A DNA stretch of 20,453 nucleotides from NCBI GenBank assembly GCA_021157505.1, contig JAGGWI010000016.1:1-20453 (forward strand), written 5' to 3'. Positions 8,335 to 15,326 of this stretch are shown here, piece after piece. Within the stretch, counting starts at the first letter, position 1; each line of letters begins with the position of its first letter. The notes under the pieces are model-generated. The model saw only the letters and a program-made list of their open reading frames with translations. It made no database searches and had not been told where the DNA came from. This stretch comes from Desulfuromusa sp. GTDB lineage: Bacteria > Desulfobacterota > Desulfuromonadia > Desulfuromonadales > Geopsychrobacteraceae. The translations under genes were made by a program, and so were the position numbers.

Positions 8335-8640
8335 TTATTTTGCTGCTGTTTTTAGCTGTTTTTCAAGTTGTCCTACTTTGTGTTGCAACTTTTTAAAATC
8401 TTCTGTGGTGACCATCCCGGCACGTTCACAGGCTTTAGTGACTTCGACCTGAGCCATCTCTTCAAGTTTTTTCTGATTGTCTTTGGCTGCACCACGGAGT
8501 TTCTCCAGCAGATTCTTCCCTTCGTCCTCAGTCAGGTTCATCCGCTTTTTGAGATCATCGATCAGTTCTTCTGCTTTTTTTTGGGTCAATGCTACCGCAC
8601 CAATTCCAGTCAGTAATGTTTTTTCAACAATTTCCAGCAT
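8335..8640 (-). CDS. Phasin-like / PHA synthesis regulator-type coiled-coil protein
   Basis: A 101-residue, very charged, helical protein without signal peptide. It starts with a short hydrophobic segment (VEKTLLTGIGAVALTQKKAEELIDDLKKR), continues with LTEDEGKNLLEKLRGAAKDNQKKLEEMAQ and ends in a heptad-like coiled coil (TEDFKKLQHKVGQLEKQL). This pattern is that of small proteins annotated as phasin family or polyhydroxyalkanoate synthesis regulator. The Shine-Dalgarno AAGGAG (8647-8652 read on the minus strand) is strong. It is the first gene of a two-gene unit with ubiB and has a near-consensus promoter. No PHA synthase or depolymerase lies in the window, so granule binding is not shown; a role as a helper of UbiB is an alternative. 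Confidence 0.75.
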   Translation of the reverse strand: MLEIVEKTLLTGIGAVALTQKKAEELIDDLKKRMNLTEDEGKNLLEKLRGAAKDNQKKLEEMAQVEVTKACERAGMVTTEDFKKLQHKVGQLEKQLKTAAK

Positions 8641-8686
8641 GCTGGTCTCCTTTCAACGGGAATTCTAAAGTTTATAAGCTGTAGAA

Positions 8687-8714
8687 ATTATAACAGCTTC
8701 TGCAAGCAGTTCAA
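8687..8714 (-). promoter_or_regulatory. Sigma-70-type promoter for phasin-like gene and ubiB
   Basis: Read on the minus strand: TTGAAC (8709-8714), 16-base spacer, TATAAT (8687-8692). The predicted start is near 8680, about 40 bases before the ATG at 8640. It separates this unit from the ruv operon that ends at 8848. Confidence 0.7.
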
Positions 8715-8847
8715 ATCACAAAGCAATCTGGTGGGGAACAGAAGGGCGATATCCCACTTTGTTCTTTATTTTTTCGCGGGGCATTGCGGTCTTTATCTGT
8801 GAATAAATCTATCAATTTTACTATTGTTTCCATTTGCTATATCGATG

Positions 8848-11166
8848 TCAAATTTTAAACCATACCGGGTCGGGTAAATTGAAATGTTTCCAGATATTTT
8901 TGACCAGCCGACGAGCAGATTTTGAATTCTCAACCTGACCAAAGCAAAGGGTGTTGAGATATTTATAGAGAACGCACAAGTCTTTTTTATAGTGGTGCAG
9001 CAATTGCTCAAGTTGACGCCGGTCGCTTGGTAACTCAAATTCAGTTTTACCGGTGGCTGAACAGAACAAGAGTGTTTGTTCTAATTCCTCCCCATAGCCC
9101 GCAATGATGTGACCTCGCATATCTTCCAGCTCAAACTGCCCCAAGAGGCTGCTTTTGACCTTGAGAGGGGGGGCTACAGTGTAGTGGCAGATCTCTGGTT
9201 GATCGAGAAAATAGAGGTATTGTTCGGGGAAATTCGGGATCCCATGGGTTAATAATTGTTGTGCTATTGTCTCCTTAAGCTGTTTCTTCGAATAGCTTCC
9301 CAGGGTGCTTGTTTTTGGAGGTTTGGTGATATTTGAAAGTTTAATCTCCGCAACAGCGGGACAGGTGAGCAGATGTGCTAAACAGTGGTCAATCGATGGA
9401 AATTGGCTCTCTGTGTTTTCTCCTGATACGAACTGGCTGAGTTCATTTAAAAGGAGCGGTTCGGGATAGGGGATGTTGGTATGTTGGTCATCTGTCAATA
9501 TTTCACCTTCCAGTTCCCCCTGAATCTGTCCATATTGCAGGATATTTCTAAGCCATCTGTAAAGCAGGCTTTGGCGATAGAGTTTCCATCCGGGAAGGTA
9601 TTTGTCGGGAACACCATCAAGTTCAGGCCAGATCAGTTCTGTTTCCAGGAGTTTGTAGATATCTGCCGGTAGGGTTAACGCGAGCAGGAGCCGATTTCTG
9701 AACCCGCTAGCATCACCGATCGGAGTCATTTCTCTGACCTCTTCAGAAAGTTTCAATGGGAACGGTTTTCTCTGATCCTTGCCCGATAGAATATCGAATT
9801 GAAGGTTTCCATTGTCCAATTGCCACAACTGTAGAAAACTGAAATTTTCATATAATAAAGACCAGGCGATTATATTTTCAGGGTTTCTCAGTAGCTCAAC
9901 GGGTAATTCCAGAGTCAGTTTTTGTCCTGGATGACAGAGCCCTAGAAGGTGGATTAGTTCCCAGAGCCAAAAAGGCTGTCCCATTCTAATTTTGAGATGT
10001 CGGTTTGGCCAGGACAGTCGTAACCTGGCGGTAAATTCATGCCGATCGGTCGTTTTAATTCCGCTAAGGTTCAACAGTCGGCCAGAAATTTCTTGGGCTG
10101 AGAGGGTCTCTCGATTCAATTGAAATAAATTGCCAAAATAAAGCTTATATTCTCCAGAATTTCCAATATAAGCCAGTAGCGCAGTTGCTGCTAAAAAAGC
10201 TGCTGAGTCAGAGAGTATAACCCCTGCTGTCGGATTTGATGGTGGTGCTTCCGGGTAGAGTTGAATGGCTGCCGGTTGTTTGTTTTCGGTTTTATCCTGA
10301 TACCAGGAGTGAGTCAGATGATAGATGCTCTGTTTTGCTCGTTCCGTTGTCTGAACCCATGAAAGTTGGCGTAAACGCAGCAGTAAATGGTAGAAGCAAA
10401 CTGCGGTTTCAAGTGGTAGCGGAGGTGGTTTGATGGTGGTTTTGCGTGCAAGTGCTTGCTTTAAAGAGTCAGGAAGGGGGGGCAATGAGAGTTCAATTTC
10501 ACGTTCCAGATTCTCCGGCAGGACGGTTTCTGGAAATTCGCCAAACCAGAGTAAGGAGATCACCTGTAAGATCAACAGCCGATTCGCTTCCCCCGCACAT
10601 TTGTCAGCATCTGCTGTAGAATACTCCTCCATTTCAGATCGTTGACTCCGGTAAGCCTTGATCAGTGGTGGTAATGCTTGCTGCAATGTCGCTTGAAATA
10701 GATTATTAAAATAGCAGGGAGAAAGGTCGGTGACTGGAATGGCCCCCAGAATTGCCAGAAGCTTCAGTTCCTCAAGGATTTCAGCCAGTAAATAGCGGAA
10801 AGTTTCCAATTCGCTCGAGCTGGAGAGGGGAAATGACCGCAGTTCTTTGATCTGGTCCCCATCAACATGCCAGATTCTGACCCGATCGGTTTCCCAGGTG
10901 ACAAAGTGCCGTAAACCCAATGCAGCAGCGCAGCTTTGACCCCGTTCAAGTTCTGCTTCCAGATTATTATCCGGTAGTAGCAAGACCCCCCCGGCCATCA
11001 TGCTTTGTCGATTGATCCAAAAAACCAGGGGCGGTTGCAGCATCCCCTGTTCGGTGTCCAGCTGTGGGTAGGTGTCAACGCGGCGAAAGGGGGTACGACC
11101 ATGATCAATGATCGCCTGTGTCCAGAGTGCAAGTTGTTGCGCAAATTGTTGTAGGTGTTGGTTCAT
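8848..11166 (-). CDS. Unrecognised 772-residue protein in the ruv operon
   Basis: I do not recognise this family. It is a soluble, leucine- and glutamine-rich protein with no signal peptide, clear membrane helix, Walker motif or zinc cluster. The N-terminal ~125 residues (HGRTPFRRVDTYPQLD, PPLVFWINRQSMMAGGVLLLPD, GQSCAAALGLRHFVTWETDRVRIWHVDG) recall the shape of PD-(D/E)XK nuclease-like domains of restriction enzymes, where a strand-helix-strand unit ends in LGLRYxVxTxGxxxRxY, but the catalytic E-x-K looks absent; this is only a resemblance. The middle is helical with hydrophobic runs (RLLILQVISLLWFGEF, FLAATALLAYIG). The C-terminus (residues about 630-772) is rich in lysine and aromatics. 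Its ATG begins 12 bases after the ruvB stop with only a weak GAG upstream, so it is probably translated by coupling to ruvB. That position suggests a link to recombination or repair. Confidence 0.85.
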   Translation of the reverse strand: MNQHLQQFAQQLALWTQAIIDHGRTPFRRVDTYPQLDTEQGMLQPPLVFWINRQSMMAGGVLLLPDNNLEAELERGQSCAAALGLRHFVTWETDRVRIWHVDGDQIKELRSFPLSSSSELETFRYLLAEILEELKLLAILGAIPVTDLSPCYFNNLFQATLQQALPPLIKAYRSQRSEMEEYSTADADKCAGEANRLLILQVISLLWFGEFPETVLPENLEREIELSLPPLPDSLKQALARKTTIKPPPLPLETAVCFYHLLLRLRQLSWVQTTERAKQSIYHLTHSWYQDKTENKQPAAIQLYPEAPPSNPTAGVILSDSAAFLAATALLAYIGNSGEYKLYFGNLFQLNRETLSAQEISGRLLNLSGIKTTDRHEFTARLRLSWPNRHLKIRMGQPFWLWELIHLLGLCHPGQKLTLELPVELLRNPENIIAWSLLYENFSFLQLWQLDNGNLQFDILSGKDQRKPFPLKLSEEVREMTPIGDASGFRNRLLLALTLPADIYKLLETELIWPELDGVPDKYLPGWKLYRQSLLYRWLRNILQYGQIQGELEGEILTDDQHTNIPYPEPLLLNELSQFVSGENTESQFPSIDHCLAHLLTCPAVAEIKLSNITKPPKTSTLGSYSKKQLKETIAQQLLTHGIPNFPEQYLYFLDQPEICHYTVAPPLKVKSSLLGQFELEDMRGHIIAGYGEELEQTLLFCSATGKTEFELPSDRRQLEQLLHHYKKDLCVLYKYLNTLCFGQVENSKSARRLVKNIWKHFNLPDPVWFKI

Positions 11167-11178
11167 CGGTTGTTTTAC

Positions 11179-12207
11179 TCAAGAACCGAAGAGTGGTCTG
11201 TTACGATCTGTTGGGGTCGGAGTGCGCTGAAAATGACGAAAGCAATTTTCAGTGACCATCCGCCCACGCGGGGTCCGGTTCAAGAAACCCTGTTGAATCA
11301 GGTAGGGCTCGATCACCTCTTCGATGGTGTCCCGCTCTTCCCCGATTGCTGCCGCCAGGGTGTCCAGACCCACCGGTCCACCGGAAAATTTATCGATAAT
11401 CGTCAGCAACAACAGGCAATCCATGGAGTCAAATCCCTGCTGGTCAACCTCTAACCGCTTTAACGAATGGTCGGCTAACTCGCTGGTTATTTTTCCATCC
11501 CCTTCAATTTCAGCAAAATCTCGTACCCGCCGCAACAGCCGGTTGACGATGCGCGGGGTTCCCCTGCTGCGGCCGGCAATCTCCCGGGCACCATCATCAT
11601 CAATCTCGATTCTGAGAATATCGGCACTCCGTTTAACGATGGTGGTCAACTCTTCCTTTGAATAAAATTCGAGTCGACTGATAACGCCAAAACGGTCGCG
11701 TAAGGGTGAAGATAAGAGGCCGGCTCGAGTTGTCGCTCCCACCAGGGTGAATCTGGGAATGTCCAGCTTGATCGTGCGAGCCGAAGGACCCTGACCAATC
11801 ATAATATCGAGTTGATAATCTTCCATTGCCGGATAGAGAATTTCTTCAACGACCGGTGATAGACGATGGATTTCATCGATAAAAAGGACGTCTCCTTCTT
11901 CTAAATTGGTCAAAACTGCAGCTAAATCACCGGTTTTTTCAATCACCGGGCCGGAGGTACTCTTTATACTGACGCCCATTTCCTGAGCAATAATATTGGC
12001 GAGAGTGGTTTTCCCCAGTCCGGGAGGGCCGTAAAAGAGGACATGATCAAGGGCCTCCTGACGCTTACGGGCGGCATCGATAAAGACCTTCAGATTTCGT
12101 TTTGCCTTGGTTTGCCCCACATATTCCTTGAGGGACTTTGGACGTAGTCCAACCTCATGATTCATATCTTCAGGTTGGCCATCAGCGGTAATCAGGCGTT
12201 CACTCAT
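11179..12207 (-). CDS. ruvB: Holliday junction branch migration ATPase RuvB
   Basis: RuvB is the AAA+ hexameric motor that pumps DNA through the RuvA-bound Holliday junction. The 342 residues match the family length. Visible: N-terminal GLRPKSLKEYVGQ, Walker A GPPGLGKTT (60-68), Walker B FIDEIHR (109-115), sensor 1 GATTRAG (157-163), arginine finger in LRDRFG (170 region), sensor 2 RGTPRIVNRLLRRVRD, and the C-terminal winged helix ending RTPRGR. It starts at ATG 12207, 40 bases after the ruvA stop, with only a weak GAGA upstream. It is followed closely by the unknown gene at 11166. Confidence 0.98.
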   Translation of the reverse strand: MSERLITADGQPEDMNHEVGLRPKSLKEYVGQTKAKRNLKVFIDAARKRQEALDHVLFYGPPGLGKTTLANIIAQEMGVSIKSTSGPVIEKTGDLAAVLTNLEEGDVLFIDEIHRLSPVVEEILYPAMEDYQLDIMIGQGPSARTIKLDIPRFTLVGATTRAGLLSSPLRDRFGVISRLEFYSKEELTTIVKRSADILRIEIDDDGAREIAGRSRGTPRIVNRLLRRVRDFAEIEGDGKITSELADHSLKRLEVDQQGFDSMDCLLLLTIIDKFSGGPVGLDTLAAAIGEERDTIEEVIEPYLIQQGFLNRTPRGRMVTENCFRHFQRTPTPTDRNRPLFGS

Positions 12208-12247
12208 TGTTGATGATCTCGTAAAAAAGAATTAGATGGCTATGCAA

Positions 12248-12847
12248 CTATTTCAGTAGAACTTGCAGTGCGGCTTTTAAAATATCTTCAAGTGAGGCCC
12301 CCGGAGGCAATTGTGCATTTACCAAAGCACGTTTTGCCAGAGTCTCTTTGTACCCCAGGTTGACCAGAGCAGAGAGGGCATCTTTATGGTTATCATCAGC
12401 ATTTGAGATGTCACTTCCTGGGGCAGTAATGGATGCAGAAATGGCGTACGCTGTAGCTTTATCCTGAAGCTCAAGCACTAGTCGTTCAGCACTTTTTTTG
12501 CCGATTCCGGGAATAGCAATCAGGCGGGGGATATCTCCCTGACTGAGAGCCATTGCCAAGTCTGCGCTCGGAATATGCGAGAGAATTGTAATTGCCAGTT
12601 TAGGGCCGACACCTGAGACTGAAATCAGCAGGATAAAGAGATCTTTTTCTACTGTGCTGGAGAAACCGAACAGGTTGATAGCATCTTCTTTGACGTGGGT
12701 ATGAATCTGTAGCTGGACCTGACCGCTTTCGGGCAGGGCATAAAATGTCGAGAGGGGAATCCTCAACCGATAGCCGACTCCGGCAACATCAATAATAATC
12801 TGCTCTGGACTGCGATAGGCTAACTGTCCAGTTAAAAGGGCAATCAT
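12248..12847 (-). CDS. ruvA: Holliday junction DNA helicase subunit RuvA
   Basis: RuvA tetramers bind the four-way junction and load RuvB. The 199 residues show the N-terminal OB fold (MIALLTGQL...VGYRLRIPLST), the acidic pin residues in HVKEDAINLFGF (Glu54, Asp55), two helix-hairpin-helix motifs (ISVSGVGPKLAITILS at 75-90; AIPGIGKKSAERLVLEL at 111-127), and a C-terminal domain III (DALSALVNLGYKETLAKRALV) that contacts RuvB, after a flexible linker. The ATG overlaps the ruvC stop in an ATGA, indicating translational coupling. The stop codon is TAG. Confidence 0.98.
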   Translation of the reverse strand: MIALLTGQLAYRSPEQIIIDVAGVGYRLRIPLSTFYALPESGQVQLQIHTHVKEDAINLFGFSSTVEKDLFILLISVSGVGPKLAITILSHIPSADLAMALSQGDIPRLIAIPGIGKKSAERLVLELQDKATAYAISASITAPGSDISNADDNHKDALSALVNLGYKETLAKRALVNAQLPPGASLEDILKAALQVLLK

Positions 12848-13362
12848 GATCGTTTCCCCCGAATGTTTTTAGTGGCTGCCGCGATTTTATGACCTGACTG
12901 GTGACTATGGGCATGGCAGATTGCCACGGCAAGGGCATCAGCAGCATCTTCTTGCGCGATTTCAGGTAAATTCAACAGCACTTTTGTCATCTGTTGAACC
13001 TGATTCTTTCCCGCTCGACCATAACCGACGACGGCACTTTTTACCTGCAACGCCGAGTATTCAGCGACGGGGAGGCCGGCGTTGATTCCGGCGAGCAGAG
13101 CTATTCCCCGAGCATGTCCAAGTTTTAGCGCAGAAGCGGGGTTGCGAGCCATAAATACCTGCTCTACAGCAACAGCTTCAGGTTGATGTTTTTCAATCAG
13201 CAGGCAGAGTTGCTGATAAATTATCTGCAAACGTACAGCTAAAGAATCTTTGCTGTGGGTAAAGATGGCTCCGTTATCCAGATGGATCAGCCGGTTTCCC
13301 TGCTGTTCTATGAACCCATAACCGGTCGCTTTGCTGCCAGGATCAATCCCTAGAATTCTCAT
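12844..13362 (-). CDS. ruvC: Crossover junction endodeoxyribonuclease RuvC
   Basis: RuvC resolves Holliday junctions by paired cuts and works with RuvAB. The 172 residues carry the four acidic metal ligands: Asp7 in LGIDPG, Glu67 in VAVEQVF, and Asp139 and Asp142 in QEDAADALAVAICHAHS. ARNPASALKLGHARG and the VKSAVVGYGRAGKNQV segment are also typical. The region directly upstream of the ATG is made of heptamer repeats: the first unit next to the start is a degenerate TAGGCTC, and read on the minus strand it leaves only a weak GAG as ribosome-binding site. Expression may therefore depend on coupling to yebC or be low. Confidence 0.98.
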   Translation of the reverse strand: MRILGIDPGSKATGYGFIEQQGNRLIHLDNGAIFTHSKDSLAVRLQIIYQQLCLLIEKHQPEAVAVEQVFMARNPASALKLGHARGIALLAGINAGLPVAEYSALQVKSAVVGYGRAGKNQVQQMTKVLLNLPEIAQEDAADALAVAICHAHSHQSGHKIAAATKNIRGKRS

Positions 13363-13363
13363 A

Positions 13364-13494
13364 TAGGCTCAAGGTTCAAGGTTCAAGGTTCAAGGTTCAA
13401 GGTTCAAGGTTCAAGGTTCAAGGTTCAAGGTTTAAGGTTTAAGGTTTAAGGTTTAAGGTTTAAGGTTAACCTTGTACCTTGCTCCTTGTACCTA
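13364..13494 (+). repeat. Heptamer tandem array with inverted end filling the yebC-ruvC spacer
   Basis: A period-7 array: one degenerate unit TAGGCTC (13364-13370), eight exact AAGGTTC (13371-13426), five exact AAGGTTT (13427-13461) and one AAGGTTA (13462-13468). The last unit opens a 12-bp palindrome, AAGGTTAACCTT (13462-13473), after which the pattern continues in the opposite orientation: CCTTGTA, CCTTGCT, CCTTGTA (13470-13490) and CCTA, which overlaps the yebC stop (13492-13494). The array thus runs from the stop of yebC to one base before the ruvC ATG. The short inverted arm can pair with several different units of the long arm. Copy number should be prone to slippage. Confidence 0.97.
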
Positions 13495-14238
13495 TTCTAA
13501 AATTCTCTCCATCTCTTCATCCGAGATGTCAAAATTTGCATGAATATTTTGCACGTCGTCATTATCTTCCAGAACATCGATCATTTTCATCAATGACTCA
13601 GCTTGCTTGCCCTCAACCGGATTGAGATTCTGCGGAATCATCGTCACTTCCGCCGATTCATACTTAAGCCCCTGTTCTTCAAGGTTATTTCTAATCGTTT
13701 CAAACTCAACCGGATCGGTGATAACCGCGATGATCCCGTCCTCTTCTTTAACATCTTCGGCTCCGGCTTCCAGGGCCGCTTCAAAAATGGTATCAAAATC
13801 ATTATCACCACTAAAGATGATTTGCCCTTTGCGGTCAAACATGAACGCCACAGAGCCACTGACACCAAGGCTGCCACCGTACTTGTTGAAGGCGTGGCGG
13901 ACATCCGCTACCGTGCGGGTGCGGTTGTCGGTCATAAATTCAACAATGATTGCAACCCCACCAGGCCCATAACCTTCAAAGGTGTCCTCTTCGTAAGTCA
14001 CTCCATCAAGATCCCCGGTCCCTTTTTTGATCCCCCGTTCAATATTATCTTTAGGCATATTGGCTTGTTTTGCTTTGTCAATCGCCAACCGTAACCGTGC
14101 ATTTGACTCAAGATCCCCCCCGCCAATTCGTGCCGCAATGGTGATTTCTTTGATAAGTTTGGTAAATACTTTTCCCCGCTTGGCATCTTGCGCCCCTTTG
14201 CGGTGTTTGATATTAGCCCACTTACTATGTCCAGACAT
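13492..14238 (-). CDS. yebC: YebC/PmpR family protein
   Basis: A 248-residue member of the YebC/TACO1 family, with the diagnostic start MSGHSKWANIKHRKGAQDAKRGKVFTK, then GGGDLESNARLRLAIDKAKQANMPKDNIERGIKKG, YEGYGPGGVAIIVEF-type segment and TDNRTRTVADVRHAFNKYGGSLG..GSVAFMFDRKG. Family members have been described as transcription regulators and, for some, as factors that relieve ribosome stalling; which applies here cannot be told. The Shine-Dalgarno AAGGAG is strong. yebC next to ruvC is a common bacterial arrangement, and it is the first gene of this operon. The stop codon is TAG, directly followed by the heptamer array. Confidence 0.97.
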   Translation of the reverse strand: MSGHSKWANIKHRKGAQDAKRGKVFTKLIKEITIAARIGGGDLESNARLRLAIDKAKQANMPKDNIERGIKKGTGDLDGVTYEEDTFEGYGPGGVAIIVEFMTDNRTRTVADVRHAFNKYGGSLGVSGSVAFMFDRKGQIIFSGDNDFDTIFEAALEAGAEDVKEEDGIIAVITDPVEFETIRNNLEEQGLKYESAEVTMIPQNLNPVEGKQAESLMKMIDVLEDNDDVQNIHANFDISDEEMERILE

Positions 14239-14266
14239 CGGTATCGCTCCTTGGTTTATTTAAGGA

Positions 14267-14289
14267 AAGCGCCGGCATTGCCGACGCTT
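14267..14289 (-). promoter_or_regulatory. Hairpin in the yebC 5' leader
   Basis: AAGCGTCGGC and GCCGGCGCTT (minus strand) form a 10-bp stem with one G-U pair and a 3-base AAT loop. It lies between the predicted promoter at 14309 and the yebC Shine-Dalgarno. No U-tract follows, so it is not a standard terminator; it may stabilise the 5' end or act as a weak pause site. Confidence 0.5.
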
Positions 14290-14308
14290 ATCGTTGCTAT
14301 TGACGTGA

Positions 14309-14317
14309 ATTATACCA
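14309..14317 (-). promoter_or_regulatory. Extended -10 promoter for the yebC-ruv operon
   Basis: The minus strand reads TGGTATAAT, an exact extended -10 (TGnTATAAT). No good -35 is found at 17 bases, which is usual for this class. Transcription would start near 14302, 64 bases before the yebC ATG and after the stop of the upstream kinase-like gene. Confidence 0.6.
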
Positions 14318-14331
14318 ATTTATTGAAACTC

Positions 14332-15138
14332 TCAATAGTTGATAAGTTTTAGATTGTCAGTGACTCCGCTAACTCCTGCAACCTTATTCGTATCATCAAT
14401 GACCGCCTGGCGTTCATTTTCGTTATAAATATGACCAGATAGAGTGACATGACAATCGACAACATCAATGTTAAACCAGATATCTTTGATTCGCTCATCA
14501 TCAAGTCGGGCAATCTGGATTTTTTTCTGAATGATCAAATCTCTGATTTTAGTTTTGCAAGTCTGGTTTTTTTCAACTAAATAGGGATCTTTGATGGCTT
14601 CGATAATTAATCTAACCGCCATTTCATTGGAAACCCTGATGGTATTAATCACCATGTCATAATCAATCGGGTTGGTCCAATCACGGTCAAAGTAGTATTT
14701 GATGAAGCCGGCTCGCTGCTGATCGCTTTTACGAACTAAAGAACGAGCTAAATCGGGATCGATCCATTCACGTTGTGCCCAGCGTTCCACCCTTTCCTCA
14801 AAGGGAGCAATAACTCTGACGCGAAATGCACTGGTGATGCCGGGCAACAGGTCCTGACCACCTCGACCGTAGATGACAACATCTCCACTGAGTGCCTGTT
14901 CCAGCACAATCAGTTGAATGCGGTTCATATTCAGTTCAATCTGACGATCCAGATTTTCAACAAATGCCGGTGGTTTCTCATCGATCTGCTGTAGTGCTTC
15001 TTGCGACAGGTCATAGCTGTCAGCTGCAGCTCTGATAACGTCACCATCCACCAGAGTATATCCAAGCTCTTCAGCAACCTGATGGACAATCGGGATGCCG
15101 CCGCTGCCCATTTCTCGGGAAAAGGTAATGATTGCCAT
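14332..15138 (-). CDS. Cytidylate kinase-like protein with C-terminal BON domain
   Basis: A 268-residue protein of the cytidylate kinase-like family. The N-terminal part (1 to about 185) has the P-loop-like MAIITFSREMGSGGIPI (Gly/Ser-rich turn at 11-14), DGDVIRAAA, the YGRGGQDLL segment (90-98) and FEERVERWAQREWIDPDLARSLVRKSDQQRAGFIKYYFDRDWTNPIDYDMVINT, the lid/base region of this family. The C-terminal ~70 residues (about 196-267) look like a BON domain: IRDLIIQ..., FNIDVVDCHVTLSGHIYNENERQAVIDDTNKVAGVSGVTDNLKLI. BON domains bind membranes or ligands and are more often exported; here there is no signal peptide. The ATG at 15138 is preferred because GGAGAG lies 8 bases upstream and MAIITFSRE is the family start; the frame is open to 15186. 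The substrate is unproven. Confidence 0.82.
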   Translation of the reverse strand: MAIITFSREMGSGGIPIVHQVAEELGYTLVDGDVIRAAADSYDLSQEALQQIDEKPPAFVENLDRQIELNMNRIQLIVLEQALSGDVVIYGRGGQDLLPGITSAFRVRVIAPFEERVERWAQREWIDPDLARSLVRKSDQQRAGFIKYYFDRDWTNPIDYDMVINTIRVSNEMAVRLIIEAIKDPYLVEKNQTCKTKIRDLIIQKKIQIARLDDERIKDIWFNIDVVDCHVTLSGHIYNENERQAVIDDTNKVAGVSGVTDNLKLINY

Positions 15139-15261
15139 GTAAATATCTCTCCAATATTTGAAGGTTTCCAGTTGTCCATCTGTCACTACTTGATTCTATA
15201 CAACAGCCAATAATGGCATGAATCGCCTTCAAAGCTCAAGTAGTTATGATGTTTTTATCAC

Positions 15262-15290
15262 TTGTCTTGGGCCCGCTCGCTGGCTATAAT
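15262..15290 (+). promoter_or_regulatory. Sigma-70-type promoter for the MidA-like gene
   Basis: TTGTCT (15262-15267), 17-base spacer, consensus TATAAT (15285-15290). The start point would be about 15297, which is downstream of the earliest possible ATG of the next reading frame and so supports translation from 15327. Confidence 0.72.
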
Positions 15291-15326
15291 TCTGCTCTTT
15301 ATTTTGGAATGATTGGCGGGTATTTT

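Noticed and set aside
8720..8847. Terminator after the unknown ruv-operon gene
   Set aside because: Only a 5-bp GTGGG/CCCAC pairing with a long loop and no U-tract was found, which is too weak to report.
13364..13494. CRISPR array
   Set aside because: The units are 7 bp, directly adjacent and without spacers; no cas gene is present. It is a simple tandem repeat.
13603..14094. 163-residue open frame antisense to yebC
   Set aside because: It lies wholly opposite the clearly coding yebC and shows no recognisable protein features.
15246..15326. Earlier start for the MidA-like methyltransferase
   Set aside because: A good -35/-10 promoter (15262-15290) falls inside this stretch, so it would not be transcribed, and the residues do not look like the family.
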